A stretch of 64,000 nt of DNA from Nonomuraea gerenzanensis (GTDB taxonomy: Bacteria > Actinomycetota > Actinomycetes > Streptosporangiales > Streptosporangiaceae), in contig NZ_CP084058.1 in assembly GCF_020215645.1 (NCBI RefSeq), positions 7,316,001 to 7,380,000 of the forward strand, written 5' to 3'. Numbering within the stretch: position 1 is the stretch's first letter; each line of letters opens with the position of its first letter. Below the pieces are notes generated by a model. It was not told the DNA's origin. It was given only the letters and a program-made list of their open reading frames with translations, and did no database searches. The translations under genes were made by a program, and so were the position numbers. Shown here in pieces: positions 24,901 to 33,354 of the stretch.

Positions 24901-25582
24901 CGGTGGCGGGCCGCGCGCCGCCCGCCGCCAGCACCGTCACGACCAGCACGTCCGCGGCCCGCAGCGTGTCGAGCAGCGCGGGCTCGGCGGAGCGCAGGGA
25001 CGAGCAGAAGATCGGCATGGCCTGACCGCCGGCGTCCTCGACCGCCGCGCAGAGCGCCTCCACGAACGCGGTGTTGCCCGCCAGGTGGTGCGCCCGGTAG
25101 TAGAGCACCCCCACCACGGGCCCGCTGCCCGGTCCGGCCGCCCGTTCCAGCCGCCCCCAGGACGGCGTCGGCGCGGGCAGCGCGAACCCGTGCCCGGTCA
25201 GCAGCACGGTGTCGGACAGGAACGCGTGCAGCTCGGCCAGGTTCGCGGGCCCGCCGTGGGCCAGGTAGGCGTGCGCCTCGGCGCAGACGCCGCCGCTCAC
25301 CGTGGACAGCTCCATCAGCTCGGCGTCCGGTGCCTGCTCGCCGCCCAGCACCACCACCGGCCTGGGCCCGGCCAGCAACGCGTCGAGCCCTTCCGCCCAG
25401 GCGCGCCGGCCGCCGAGCAGCCGCACCACGACCAGGTCCACGCCCTCCAGCAGCGCGGGCAGGTCGTCGGGGATCAGCCTGGCGGGGTTGCCCAGCCGGT
25501 AGGTGGCGGCGCTCGCGCGAGCGCTCAGCAGGTCGGTGTCCGACGTCGAGAGCAGCAGAACGGTACGGCTGTCGCCAGGCAC
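21944..25582 (-). CDS. cobN: cobaltochelatase large subunit CobN
   Basis: 1212 residues, the usual CobN size. Characteristic stretches include FPGVAEQDGDALIHALIAAG, VHVGKHGNLEWLPGK and GMEERGW. It is the porphyrin/corrin-binding subunit of the ATP-dependent cobaltochelatase and works with the fused ChlI-ChlD protein encoded at 17.6 kb. GTG 25582 is preferred with AGGGAGG eight bases upstream; an ATG at 25589 is out of frame. It forms a transcription unit of its own behind a second cobalamin riboswitch and converges on cobB. Confidence 0.96.
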   Translation of the reverse strand: MPGDSRTVLLLSTSDTDLLSARASAATYRLGNPARLIPDDLPALLEGVDLVVVRLLGGRRAWAEGLDALLAGPRPVVVLGGEQAPDAELMELSTVSGGVCAEAHAYLAHGGPANLAELHAFLSDTVLLTGHGFALPAPTPSWGRLERAAGPGSGPVVGVLYYRAHHLAGNTAFVEALCAAVEDAGGQAMPIFCSSLRSAEPALLDTLRAADVLVVTVLAAGGARPATAAAGGDDEAWDVGALAALDVPILQGLCLTTSRQAWEENDDGLSPLDAASQVAIPEFDGRIITVPFSFKEIDEDGLTVYAADPERAARVAGIAVRHGLLRHVPPAERRLVVMLSAYPTKHSRVGNAVGLDTPASTVRLLARLAEAGYDLGEGFPGVAEQDGDALIHALIAAGGQDQDWLTEEHLAGNPVRISAASYEQWYRTLPEDLRAAMERHWGPPPGELFVHQGDIVLAALRAGNLVVMVQPPRGFGENPIAIYHDPDLPPSHHYLAAYRWLSAEFGAHAMVHVGKHGNLEWLPGKSAGMSAACATDAAIGDLPLVYPFLVNDPGEGTQAKRRAHAVLVDHMVPPMARADTYGDIARLEQLLDEHATIAAMDPAKLPAIRAQIWTLIQAARLDHDLGLADRPHDSEFDDFLLHVDGWLCEVKDAQIRDGLHVLGQAPVGQVRVDLVLAVLRARQLWAGRETLPGLREALGLVEDGTAGLAAVDRAEGVARALVAGMEERGWAPEAASEVVRTVLGIAPPASATPADAAQLTAPDGGLVTRILTFAATEVVPRLARTTDELDHLLHALNGGYVPAGPSGSPLRGLVNVLPTGRNFYSVDPRAVPSRLAWETGQAMAESLLERYRADTGEWPRSVGLSVWGTSAMRTAGDDVAEVLALLGVRPEWDEASRRVTRLEPIPLAELARPRIDVTVRISGFFRDAFPHVVAMLDDAVRLVAALDEPHEHNYVRAHVAEAGGGERQATMRIFGSAPGAYGAGLLPLIDSRNWRDDADLAEVYAVWGGFAYGRDLDGVAARPQMEDAYRRIAVAAKNVDSSEHDIADSDDYFQYHGGMVATVRALTGRAPAAYIGDSTRPDAVRTRTLSEETARIFRARVVNPRWLAAMRRHGYKGAFELAATVDYLFGYDATTGVVADWMYDKLTETYVLDPENQTFMAESNPWALHGIAERLLEAAERGMWEHPDPDVLRGLQEVYLKTEGDLEDDTSR

Positions 25583-25619
25583 GGCGCATTCCTCCCTCGG
25601 GGTCCTCGCCCCGGTCGCG

Positions 25620-25775
25620 GGTGACGCGACGGCAGGAGTCTCCTGGCTCCCGGATCAGCGCTCACCCCGGCCTTCCCACCCGTCGCCGGGCAGTGGCCTG
25701 TGGTGGGGCTCGCTCCCCGGTCACAGTGGCGGGACCGCGCCGGTTTCGCACCGGCTTCCTCCCTTGCCATCGCCT
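25620..25775 (-). promoter_or_regulatory. cobalamin riboswitch upstream of cobN
   Basis: On the minus strand the aptamer reads GCCGGTGCGAAACCGGC (P-stem), CGCCACTGTGACC (ACTGT box, complement of 25723-25727), a long variable stem, and GAGCCAGGAGACTCCTGCC (complement of 25632-25650), all hallmarks of the B12 riboswitch. It ends about 40 bases before the cobN ribosome site with no U-run, which favours translational or GC-hairpin control. Confidence 0.9.
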
Positions 25776-25781
25776 ACCGGG

Positions 25782-25787
25782 AGACTA
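25782..25787 (-). promoter_or_regulatory. -10 box (TAGTCT) of cobN
   Basis: TAGTCT on the minus strand sits seven to eight bases before the first base of the riboswitch, giving a start near 25775. It is only about 30 bp from the oppositely directed cobG -10, so the two promoters are back to back. The -35 is not convincing. Confidence 0.4.
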
Positions 25788-25818
25788 CGGCACGACCGGC
25801 CTCCACCAGAACTGGCGT

Positions 25819-25824
25819 TACGAT
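25819..25824 (+). promoter_or_regulatory. -10 box (TACGAT) of cobG
   Basis: TACGAT followed by seven bases and then GTG 25832, without any ribosome site, indicates a leaderless cobG mRNA. This unit therefore escapes the cobN riboswitch. Confidence 0.55.
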
Positions 25825-25831
25825 CCTCTTC

Positions 25832-27073
25832 GTGTCCATAGCCGACTTTTCCGGACGGATCCGTCCTGACGCCTGTCCGGGCGCGCTACAGGTACACGAG
25901 GCCGCCGACGGCCCGCTGGCCCGCGTCCGCCTGCCCGGTGGCGCGGCCTCCGCCGCCCAGTTCCGGGCGCTCGCCGGCTGCGCCGAGGAGTTCGGGTCGG
26001 GCGTGATCGAGCTGACCTCGCGGGCGAACGTCCAGGTGCGCGGGCTGCGCTCGCCCGCCGCCTTCGCCGACCGGCTCGCCTCGGCGGGGCTGTTGCCGTC
26101 GGCCGCCCACGAACGGGTCCGCAACATCGTCGCCTCGCCGCTGGGCGGCCGGTGCGGTGACGGGGTGCTGGACGTGGACGCGCTGGTGGCGGAGCTGGAC
26201 CGGGCGTTGTGCGGGCGGCCACGGCTGGCGGGGCTGCCGGGGCGGTTCCTGTGCGCGGTGGACGACGGCTCGGGGGATGTGGCCGGGCTCGGGGCCGATG
26301 TGACGTTCACCGGTGAGGGCTCCGGCGGCGGGCGGCTCCTGCTGGCGGGGCGGGACACCGGGCTGGGCTGCCGTCCGGAGGGCGCTGTGCCGCTCATGAT
26401 CGCCGCTGCTGAGGCGTTCCTCGACGAACGCCCGGACGACGCTCCCCTGGCCTGGCGCATCCAGGAGCTGGAGAACGGCCCCGCCCGCATCACCGCCCGC
26501 CTGACCAGGCACCCGGCCGCGCCGGCACCGACGACCGCCCCGGTCACCGCACCGGTCACCCCACCGGTCACCGCACCGATCACCGCGTCGGCCGCGCCGC
26601 CTGAGCGTCCTGGCGCGCGAAGGCGGGCCGGGCGGCGCACGCAGCGGGACGGGCGGGTGGCCCTGGAGGTGCTGGTGCCGCTCGGCCGGCTGACCCCCGC
26701 CCAGCTCAGGGCCCTGGCAGACAGCGGCCCCGCCGTCCGGCTCACCCCCTGGCGGACCGCCGTGTCACTGGACCTCACCCCCACCGAGGCGGACGACGCG
26801 GAGCAGGCGCTCGCCGACGCGGGCCTGATCACGGACCCGGCGTCCCCCTGGGCCGGAGTCACCGCCTGCACGGGCCGCCCCGGGTGCGGCAAGGCGCTGG
26901 CGGACGTCCAGGCGGACGCACGACGCTGGGTGGCGGAGCTGAACGCGGACGACCGCGCCCCCGCCACCCCCGTCCACTGGGCGGGCTGCGAACGGCGCTG
27001 CGGCCTGCCGCGCGGCCCCGTCATCGAGCTGGTCGCCACCGCCGACGGCTACCGCCGCAGCCACCCGAGCTGA
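25832..27073 (+). CDS. cobG: precorrin-3B synthase (CobG)
   Basis: 413 residues of the nitrite/sulfite-reductase-like family. Two ferredoxin-like half-domains each begin with a substrate-binding stretch ([15 protein letters not shown] is the first). The [4Fe-4S]/sirohaem-type cluster ligands are in [10 protein letters not shown] and GCERRCGLP. CobG uses O2 to hydroxylate C20 of precorrin-3A and form the gamma-lactone, which marks the aerobic pathway. A Pro/Thr/Val repeat linker ([18 protein letters not shown], about 230-250) joins the halves. The open frame extends 44 codons upstream, but GTG 25832 is favoured by the -10 spacing. Confidence 0.93.
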   Translation: MSIADFSGRIRPDACPGALQVHEAADGPLARVRLPGGAASAAQFRALAGCAEEFGSGVIELTSRANVQVRGLRSPAAFADRLASAGLLPSAAHERVRNIVASPLGGRCGDGVLDVDALVAELDRALCGRPRLAGLPGRFLCAVDDGSGDVAGLGADVTFTGEGSGGGRLLLAGRDTGLGCRPEGAVPLMIAAAEAFLDERPDDAPLAWRIQELENGPARITARLTRHPAAPAPTTAPVTAPVTPPVTAPITASAAPPERPGARRRAGRRTQRDGRVALEVLVPLGRLTPAQLRALADSGPAVRLTPWRTAVSLDLTPTEADDAEQALADAGLITDPASPWAGVTACTGRPGCGKALADVQADARRWVAELNADDRAPATPVHWAGCERRCGLPRGPVIELVATADGYRRSHPS

Positions 27074-27108
27074 ACCCGCCCCACCGACGACCACCGAGAA
27101 GGGCCCCC

Positions 27109-27729
27109 GTGACCGACTACCTCCGCGACGGCGCCGAGATCTACCGGCGCTCGTTCGCGACCATCCGCGCCGAGACCGACCTCACCGGCCTGCCACCCGA
27201 GGTCGCCCAGGTGGCGGTGCGGATGATCCACGCCTGCGGCATGACCGACCTCGTCACCGACCTGGCCTGGTCCCCCGGGGTGGTGGTGCGGGCCCGTGAG
27301 GCGCTGCGCGCGGGCGCGCCCGTCCTGTGCGACGCGATGATGGTCGCTTCGGGCGTGACCAGGCGCAGGCTGCCCGCCGGCAACGAGGTGCTGTGCACGC
27401 TGCCCGACCCGCGCGTCCCCGAGCTGGCTGAGCGGCTCGGTACCACGCGCAGCGCCGCCGCCCTGGAGCTGTGGCGCGACCGGCTCGACGGCGCGGTGGT
27501 GGCGATCGGGAACGCGCCGACCGCCCTGTTCCGGCTGCTGGAGCTGGTGGCGGAGGGCGCGGGACGGCCGGCGGCGGTGCTGGGCGTCCCCGTGGGGTTC
27601 ATCGGCGCGGCGGAGTCCAAGCAGGCGCTGGCCGGCAGCGACCTGGAACACCTGGTGGTGCACGGCCGCCGCGGCGGCAGTGCGATGACGGCGGCGGCGA
27701 TCAACGCCATCGCGGACGAGACGGAGTGA
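27109..27729 (+). CDS. cobH: precorrin-8X methylmutase (CobH)
   Basis: 206 residues, normal for the family. [13 protein letters not shown] holds the catalytic histidine, and [13 protein letters not shown] and [13 protein letters not shown] are signature segments. It moves the C11 methyl group to C12, giving hydrogenobyrinate. GTG 27109 follows GAGAAGGG (27096-27103). It lies between cobG and cobIJ and is probably co-transcribed. Confidence 0.96.
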   Translation: MTDYLRDGAEIYRRSFATIRAETDLTGLPPEVAQVAVRMIHACGMTDLVTDLAWSPGVVVRAREALRAGAPVLCDAMMVASGVTRRRLPAGNEVLCTLPDPRVPELAERLGTTRSAAALELWRDRLDGAVVAIGNAPTALFRLLELVAEGAGRPAAVLGVPVGFIGAAESKQALAGSDLEHLVVHGRRGGSAMTAAAINAIADETE

Positions 27730-27731
27730 TC

Positions 27732-29213
27732 ATGGTGAAGGGACGCCTGTACGGGGTCGGCCTCGGTCCCGGTGACCCGGAGCTGGTCACGGTCAAGACG
27801 GCCAGGCTGATCGGCGAGGCGGACGTGATCGCCTACCACGCCGCCAGGCACGGCCGCAGCATCGCCCGTTCCATCGCGCTGCCGTACATGCGGGCGGACC
27901 AGATCGAGGAGCTGCTGCTCTACCCGCTGACCACGGAGACCACCGACCACCCCGGCGGCTACCAGGGCGCGCTCGACGACTTCTACGCCGACTGCGCGCA
28001 GCGGCTGGCCGCGCACCTGGACGCGGGACGCACCGTGGTGGTGCTCGCCGAGGGCGATCCACTGTTCTACGGGTCGTACATGCACCTGCACAAACGGCTC
28101 GCGCACCGCTACGAGACCGAGGTGGTGCCGGGCGTGACGTCGGTCAGCGCCGCGTCCGCCGTGCTCGGCCGGCCGCTGGTGGAGCGGGACGAGGTGCTGA
28201 CCGTGCTGCCCGGCACGCTGCCGGCCGACGCGCTGGCCGACCGGCTGCGGGAGACGGACTCGGCGGCGGTGCTCAAGCTGGGCCGCACGTTCGAGAAGGT
28301 CCGCGACGCGCTGGCCGAGGCCGGCCGGCTGGACGACGCCTGGTACGTCGAGCGCGCCACGATGGGCGCCGAGCGGGTGGCGCCGCTCAAGGACGTGGAC
28401 CCCGGCGGCGTGCCGTACTTCTCGCTGGCCCTGCTCGCCAGCCCCGCGGAGCGCACGTTCGTGCCGGAGCCGCCGGCGGTGCGGCAGTCGGGCGAGGTGG
28501 CCGTGGTGGGCCTGGGCCCGGCGGGGCGGCCGTGGCTGACGCCCGAGGCGCAGGAGGCGCTGGCCGCCGCCACCGACCTCGTCGGGTACGGCCCGTACGT
28601 GGACCGCGTCGCCCCGAACCCGCGCCAGCGCCGCCACCGCACCGACAACCGGGTGGAGGCCGAACGCGCCAGGCACGCCCTGGAGCTGGCCCGCGACGGC
28701 GCCCGGGTGGCGGTGGTGTCGTCCGGGGACCCGGGCGTGTTCGCCATGGCCAGCGCGGTCATGGAGGCGGCGGCGGACTTCCCCGACGTGCCGGTGCGGA
28801 TCGTCCCCGGCCTGACGGCGGCGCAGGCGGTGGCCAGCCGCGTCGGCGCGCCGCTGGGGCACGACTACTGCGTGGTGTCGCTGTCGGACCTGCTCAAGCC
28901 GTGGGAGGTGGTGGCCGCCAGGCTCGCGGCGGCGGCCGGGGCCGACCTGGTGCTGGCGATCTACAACCCGGCCTCGCGCAGCCGCACGTGGCAGCTCGCG
29001 GCGGCCCGCGACCTGCTGCTGGAGCACCGGGACGCCGCCACCCCCGTGGTGATCGGCCGGGACGTGGGCGGCGAGCGGGAGAGCGTGACCGTCACGACGC
29101 TGGGCGAGCTGGATCCCGGGCAGGTGGACATGCGCTGCCTGCTGATCGTCGGCTCCTCCACCACCCGGATCACCGACCGCGGCCTGGTCTACACCCCGCG
29201 CCGCTACCCCTGA
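27732..29213 (+). CDS. cobIJ: fused precorrin-2 C20- / precorrin-3B C17-methyltransferase (CobIJ)
   Basis: 493 residues holding two SAM-dependent tetrapyrrole methylases. The CobI half (1-245) has VGLGPGDPELVTVKT, VVVLAEGDPLFYGSY and VVPGVTSVSAA. The CobJ half (255-493) has VVGLGPAGRPWLTPEA, VVSSGDPGVFAMA and VLAIYNPASRSRTWQ. Fusion of the two is common in actinobacteria. ATG 27732 has GGAG at 27723-27726; GTG 27726 is an in-frame alternative overlapping the cobH stop. The 3' end overlaps the convergent cobK by 10 bp. Confidence 0.96.
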   Translation: MVKGRLYGVGLGPGDPELVTVKTARLIGEADVIAYHAARHGRSIARSIALPYMRADQIEELLLYPLTTETTDHPGGYQGALDDFYADCAQRLAAHLDAGRTVVVLAEGDPLFYGSYMHLHKRLAHRYETEVVPGVTSVSAASAVLGRPLVERDEVLTVLPGTLPADALADRLRETDSAAVLKLGRTFEKVRDALAEAGRLDDAWYVERATMGAERVAPLKDVDPGGVPYFSLALLASPAERTFVPEPPAVRQSGEVAVVGLGPAGRPWLTPEAQEALAAATDLVGYGPYVDRVAPNPRQRRHRTDNRVEAERARHALELARDGARVAVVSSGDPGVFAMASAVMEAAADFPDVPVRIVPGLTAAQAVASRVGAPLGHDYCVVSLSDLLKPWEVVAARLAAAAGADLVLAIYNPASRSRTWQLAAARDLLLEHRDAATPVVIGRDVGGERESVTVTTLGELDPGQVDMRCLLIVGSSTTRITDRGLVYTPRRYP

Positions 29214-29941
29214 GCCGCCGCCCACTCCGTCGCCGCCGCCACGGTGTCCACCAGGCGGACGCCGGGCGGGAGCGGCGGCCGGTTCACCATGATGACGGGC
29301 AGGCCCAGCTCGCGGGCGGCGGTGAGCTTGGCGGCGGTCAGCTGTCCGCCGCTGTCCTTGGTGACGAGGATGTTCAGGCGGTGCTCGCGGATGAGCGCGC
29401 GCTCGCCCTCGACGGTGTACGGGCCCCGGTCGAGCAGGACGTGCACGTGGGGCGGCACGGGAGGCTCCGGCGGGTCCACGGAACGGGCCAGCAGCCACAC
29501 GCCCGGCAGGCCGGCGAAGATCGGCAGGCTCCGGCGCCCGGTCGTGAGGAACACCCTGAGGCCCGTCGTGAGCAGCGCGGCGGCGGCGTGCAGGGAGCCG
29601 ACGCGGTGCCAGGCGTCGCCGTCCCCCTCCTGCCACCCCGGCCGGCGCAGGACGAGCAGCGGCACGCCGGTGGCCGAGGAGGCGGCGGCGGCCGAGGCGG
29701 TCATCCGCTCGGCGAAGGGGTGGGTGGCGTCCACCAGCGCGTCGATGCGCTCCTCCGCCAGGAAGGCGGCCAGCCCCCCGGGCCCGCCGAACCCGCCTTC
29801 CCGCACCTCCCCGACCGGCAGGCGCGGGTTGCTCACCCGCCCGGCCAGCGACGACACGACGTGCGTCGCGGGCCGGGCGGCCAGCTCGGCGGCCAGGGCC
29901 CGGGCCTCGGCCGTGCCTCCCAGGATCAGGACCCGCCGCAC
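29204..29941 (-). CDS. cobK: precorrin-6A reductase (CobK)
   Basis: 245 residues. The N-terminal Rossmann motif VLILGGTAEARALA and DATHPFAERM are conserved in CobK/CbiJ, as is VTKDSGG near the C terminus. It reduces the C18-C19 double bond of precorrin-6A with NADPH. GTG 29941 is chosen because it starts the Rossmann strand; it overlaps the cobM end by 16 bp. Last gene of the leftward operon. Confidence 0.94.
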   Translation of the reverse strand: MRRVLILGGTAEARALAAELAARPATHVVSSLAGRVSNPRLPVGEVREGGFGGPGGLAAFLAEERIDALVDATHPFAERMTASAAAASSATGVPLLVLRRPGWQEGDGDAWHRVGSLHAAAALLTTGLRVFLTTGRRSLPIFAGLPGVWLLARSVDPPEPPVPPHVHVLLDRGPYTVEGERALIREHRLNILVTKDSGGQLTAAKLTAARELGLPVIMVNRPPLPPGVRLVDTVAAATEWAAAQG

Positions 29942-30681
29942 GCACGTTCCCGTTCGGCGCTGTACAGGTGGCTGTCGGGGAACTGCGTGGCCGACAGCAC
30001 CCGCCCGACGACGATCACGGCGGTGCGCCGGATGCCGGCCGCGTGCACCTGCTCGGCGATGTCCGCCAGGGTCCCCCGCAGGATCACCTCGTCGGCTCTG
30101 CTGGCCCGCGCCACCACGGCGACGGGGCACGCGGCCCCGTACGACGGCAGCAGCTCCGCCACCACCTCGTCGATCCGCTGCACCGCCAGATGCAGCACCA
30201 TCGTCGCCCCGCTCGCCCCCAGCGTGGTCAGGTCCTCGCCCTCGGGCATCGGCGTGGCCCGCGCCGAGGTGCGGGTCAGGATGATCGTCTGGCCGACACC
30301 GGGCACGGTCAGCTCCCTGCCCAGCGCGGCCGCCGCCGCCGCGAACGCCGGCACCCCCGGCACCACCTCGTACGGCACGCCGAGCGTGTCCAGCCGCCGC
30401 ATCTGCTCGGCGACGGCGCTGAAGACGGACGGGTCGCCGGAGTGCAGCCGGGCCACGTCGAGCCCGTCGCGGTGGGCGGTGAGCAGCTCGGCGACGATCT
30501 CGTCGAGGGTGAGCTGGGCGGTGTCGACGAGCCTGGTGCCGGGCTGGCAGGAGTCGAGCAGCTCGCGCGGCACCAGCGACCCCGCGTACAGGCACACCGG
30601 CGAGGTCTGCAGCCGGCGCAGGCCGCGCAGGGTGATCAGGTCGGCGGCGCCGGGGCCGGCACCGATGAAGTACACGGTCAC
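29926..30681 (-). CDS. cobM: precorrin-4 C11-methyltransferase (CobM)
   Basis: 251 residues, single tetrapyrrole methylase domain: VYFIGAGPGAADLITLRG, RLHSGDPSVFSAVAEQ and VVPGVPAFAAAAAALGREL are typical of CobM. GTG 30681 overlaps the cobL stop by 4 bases (GTGA). It adds the C11 methyl group to precorrin-4 using SAM. Confidence 0.95.
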   Translation of the reverse strand: MTVYFIGAGPGAADLITLRGLRRLQTSPVCLYAGSLVPRELLDSCQPGTRLVDTAQLTLDEIVAELLTAHRDGLDVARLHSGDPSVFSAVAEQMRRLDTLGVPYEVVPGVPAFAAAAAALGRELTVPGVGQTIILTRTSARATPMPEGEDLTTLGASGATMVLHLAVQRIDEVVAELLPSYGAACPVAVVARASRADEVILRGTLADIAEQVHAAGIRRTAVIVVGRVLSATQFPDSHLYSAERERACGGS

Positions 30682-31925
30682 GTGTCGTCCTTCTTGGTCA
30701 GGGACCATACGGTAACCGGCATCGCCGGCCGCCACCCGGTGAACCCGCCCACGGGCGAGGCCCGCTGCACGGCCAGGCGGACGAGGTCGCCGCCCAGCCT
30801 GCCGTACCACTGGCCGATGAGCGCCTCGGACTCGAGGGTGACGGCGTTGGCGACCAGCCTGCCTCCGGGGCGCAGCCGTGACCAGCAGCGTTCCAGCAGG
30901 CCGGGCACGGTGACGCCGCCGCCGACGAACACCGCGTCGGGGGCGGGCAGCCCGTCGAGCGCGTCCGGGGCCTTGCCCGTCACGACGCGCAGCGCCGGCA
31001 CGCCCAGCCGGTCGGCGTTGCGGCGGACGGCGGCGGCCCGGTCGGGCCTGCTCTCGACGGCCACGGCGGCACAGGACGGATGGCTGCGCATCCACTCGAC
31101 GGCGATGCTGCCCGCGCCCGCGCCGACGTCCCACAGCAGCTCGCCGGGTCGCGGCGCGAGCCGCGACAGGGTGACCGCGCGGACCTCCCGCTTGGTGAGC
31201 TGGCCGTCGTGCTCGTACGCACTGTCGGGCAGCCCCGGTACGAGGGCCAGCGGCTCGGCGTCCGGGCCGGGCACGCACTCGACGGCGATCACGTGGAGAG
31301 GGGACGCGGCGGGCCCCGCCCAGGTCGCGGCCGTGCCGTGCTGGATCGTCTCGGTGGCGGCGCCCAGGTCCGACAGCGCCGTCATGGGGCTCGGGCCGTA
31401 GCCGGCGGCGGTCAGCAGCGCGGCGACCTGGGAGGGGGCGTCGCGGCCCGCCACGAGCACGACGAGCAGCCGGCCGGGGAGCGCGGCGGCGTTGAGCGTC
31501 TCGGGCGGGCGGCCGACGAGGCTGACGGTCTCCACCTGCTCGACCGGCCAGCCGAGGCGGGCGCAGGCGAGGGAGAGCGAGGACACGTGCGGCAGGATCC
31601 GGACGTCCGCCGCGCCCAGGAGGCGTACCAGCGTGGAGCCGATGCCGTAGAACATGGGGTCGCCGCTGGCCAGCACGCACACCTCGCGTCCGGCGTACCG
31701 CTCGATGAGCGCGGGCAGCGCGGGCAGCAGCGGCGAGGGCCAGCGGACGCGCTCCGCTCCCACGCATCCGGGGGCGGAGGCGATGCCAGGCTCGGCAGCG
31801 GGGGCGGGCAGGAGCTCCAGCTGGCGGGGGCCGCCCATGACGACCTCGGCCGTCACCAGCGCCTGCCGTGACGCCTCGCCCAGCCCGTCCCAGCCGTCCG
31901 CGCCGATGCCGACGACGGTGATCAC
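30678..31925 (-). CDS. cobL: precorrin-6Y C5,15-methyltransferase, decarboxylating (CobL; CbiE-CbiT fusion)
   Basis: 415 residues. The CbiE-like half (1-205) has VVGIGADGWDGL and VLASGDPMFYGIGSTL. The CbiT-like half (225-415) has ELLWDVGAGAGSIAVEWMR and DAVFVGGGVTVPG. It methylates C5 and C15 and decarboxylates the acetate side chain at C12. GTG 31925 overlaps the stop of the upstream PPOX gene by 4 bp. Confidence 0.95.
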   Translation of the reverse strand: MITVVGIGADGWDGLGEASRQALVTAEVVMGGPRQLELLPAPAAEPGIASAPGCVGAERVRWPSPLLPALPALIERYAGREVCVLASGDPMFYGIGSTLVRLLGAADVRILPHVSSLSLACARLGWPVEQVETVSLVGRPPETLNAAALPGRLLVVLVAGRDAPSQVAALLTAAGYGPSPMTALSDLGAATETIQHGTAATWAGPAASPLHVIAVECVPGPDAEPLALVPGLPDSAYEHDGQLTKREVRAVTLSRLAPRPGELLWDVGAGAGSIAVEWMRSHPSCAAVAVESRPDRAAAVRRNADRLGVPALRVVTGKAPDALDGLPAPDAVFVGGGVTVPGLLERCWSRLRPGGRLVANAVTLESEALIGQWYGRLGGDLVRLAVQRASPVGGFTGWRPAMPVTVWSLTKKDDT

Positions 31926-32311
31926 ACGTTGCCCAGGACGCGCGTCACCTGGATCTCGATGACCACCCGGGCGGGGTTGGCGCGGGGCGGCTTGTACCGG
32001 GCCGTGTACCGGCGCTCGGCGTCGGCCACCTCCTCCGGCGAGGTGCGGACGACGGCCCGCCCCTCCAGCGTGGACCAGCGCCGGCCGTCCACCTGGCACA
32101 GCGCGACGAGCGCGCCGCCGGAGGCGGCGATGAGCCTGGCCTTCGCCGAGGTCCCGGACGTGATCACCCGGGCGACGCCCGTCTCCAGGTCCAGCGTCGC
32201 GCCCACCGGCACCGCGTGCGGCGGCCCGCCGGGGCGGGCGGTGGAGAGCGTGCACAGGTGCCGCTCCTGCCAGAAGGCGGCGAAAGCGCTGCCCCGCTCG
32301 ACCAGGTTCAC
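31922..32311 (-). CDS. PPOX-class (pyridoxamine-phosphate-oxidase-like) F420/flavin-dependent enzyme
   Basis: 129 residues of split-beta-barrel type: FWQERHLCTLSTARPGG, AVPVGATLD and SAKARLIAASGGALVALCQ match the PPOX class often annotated as F420-dependent. GTG 32311 has GAGGAGG three bases upstream and lies about 24 bases inside the transcript predicted from the -10 at 32342-32347. A start at ATG 32341 would fall before the likely transcription start. It is the first gene of the cobL-cobM-cobK operon. No established step of corrin synthesis needs it, so a redox or cofactor-protection role is possible. Not the same protein as the PPOX gene at 60.2 kb. Confidence 0.8.
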   Translation of the reverse strand: MNLVERGSAFAAFWQERHLCTLSTARPGGPPHAVPVGATLDLETGVARVITSGTSAKARLIAASGGALVALCQVDGRRWSTLEGRAVVRTSPEEVADAERRYTARYKPPRANPARVVIEIQVTRVLGNV

Positions 32312-32341
32312 GATCCTCCTCGGGTGATTCGGGCGAGGCAT

Positions 32342-32347
32342 ATCGTA
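32342..32347 (-). promoter_or_regulatory. -10 box (TACGAT) of the PPOX-cobL-cobM-cobK operon
   Basis: TACGAT on the minus strand, identical to the cobG -10 hexamer, lies inside a locally AT-rich tract. The start near 32335 leaves a short leader carrying GAGGAGG (complement of 32315-32321). Confidence 0.5.
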
Positions 32348-32398
32348 TATCGCGCCCGTTTCCACGGACGGGCGCCCAGCGCTGCCGCCCCAGGCCCC

Positions 32399-33214
32399 CT
32401 ACAGGCCGCCGAGCCTCCGCAGCGCCGCCTCGGACGCCGATCCGGGCTCGGCGGCGAACAGGTCGAGCCCATAGCACGACGGCGCGTCCGGCAACGTGAT
32501 CAGCTCACCGTGCAGCGTCAGCTCCCCCACAACCGGATGCCGCAGCGCGTACACCCGGGATCGCATCTGCGCGACCGGATGCTCGGCCCACAACCGCGCG
32601 AAGTCCGCACTCAGCCCCCGCATCTCGTCGATGTGCGCCATGAGCCCCGGGTCCCCGTGATACCGCCCGAGCAGCACCCGCACGTGCGCCACGTGCTCAC
32701 GCGCCACCCGCTCCCAGCCGTCGCCGTGCAGCTCGCGCAGATGGGGATCGGCGAACAGCAGGTGCGAGAGCGTGCGCCGCTCCTCGGGCAGCGCGGGGAA
32801 GCCGCCGAACACCGCCACGGCGAGCGCGTTCCAGCCGACGATCTGGGTGTGCCGCCCCACGACCAGCGCGGGCGTCAGCACGAACGACCGCAGCAGGTGG
32901 CTCACACTCGCGGGCACGGCCGGAGCCCCAGCCGCGCAGCGTGGCGGGCGCCGGGCGATCCGGTGCAGGTAGACCAGCTCGTCGGCGTCCAGGCGCAGCG
33001 CCGCGCCGACGGCGTCCAGGATCTCGTCGGAGACGCCGTCGCCCTTGCCCTGTTCGAGCCGCGTGTAGTGGGCGATGCTCACGCCCGCCAGCCGGGCCAG
33101 CTCCTCGCGCCGCAGCCCCGCGACCCGCCGCGTGCGCCCGTAGTCGCGCAGCCCGACCTCCTCGGGACGCAGCCGGGCACGGCGTGACTTGAGGAACTCG
33201 CTCAGGTCGTCCAC
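32399..33214 (-). CDS. XRE-family regulator with MmyB-like ligand-binding domain
   Basis: 271 residues. The helix-turn-helix VAGLRREELARLAGVSIAHY (about 31-50) is followed by TRLEQGKG. The C-terminal domain with VVGRHTQIVGWNALA and HLLF resembles the MmyB-like PAS-type ligand domain of actinobacterial XRE regulators that usually control an adjacent oxidoreductase. GTG 33214 lies six bases after TAGGGT (33221-33226), so a leaderless mRNA is likely. It diverges from the F420-reductase-like gene, its probable target. Confidence 0.9.
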   Translation of the reverse strand: MDDLSEFLKSRRARLRPEEVGLRDYGRTRRVAGLRREELARLAGVSIAHYTRLEQGKGDGVSDEILDAVGAALRLDADELVYLHRIARRPPRCAAGAPAVPASVSHLLRSFVLTPALVVGRHTQIVGWNALAVAVFGGFPALPEERRTLSHLLFADPHLRELHGDGWERVAREHVAHVRVLLGRYHGDPGLMAHIDEMRGLSADFARLWAEHPVAQMRSRVYALRHPVVGELTLHGELITLPDAPSCYGLDLFAAEPGSASEAALRRLGGL

Positions 33215-33220
33215 CCGACC

Positions 33221-33226
33221 ACCCTA
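33221..33226 (-). promoter_or_regulatory. -10 box (TAGGGT) of the XRE regulator
   Basis: TAGGGT on the minus strand, six bases, then GTG 33214 with no ribosome site between: the same leaderless layout as other regulators here. Confidence 0.4.
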
Positions 33227-33354
33227 CGACCGGGGCGGCCGGTGGGTGATCACGCCGTGAGTACGCACGCCACGGCCCTGGCCGGGCCGCTCCGGCGGTT
33301 CCAGGCTGTCAGCCGGGAAACCGCCACAGGCTCCTCGACGAAAGGGACAGACCC

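Noticed and set aside
25583..25589. ATG at 25589 considered as the start of cobN.
   Set aside because: It is out of frame with the CobN protein and lies one base from the ribosome site; GTG 25582 has eight-base spacing and the correct frame.
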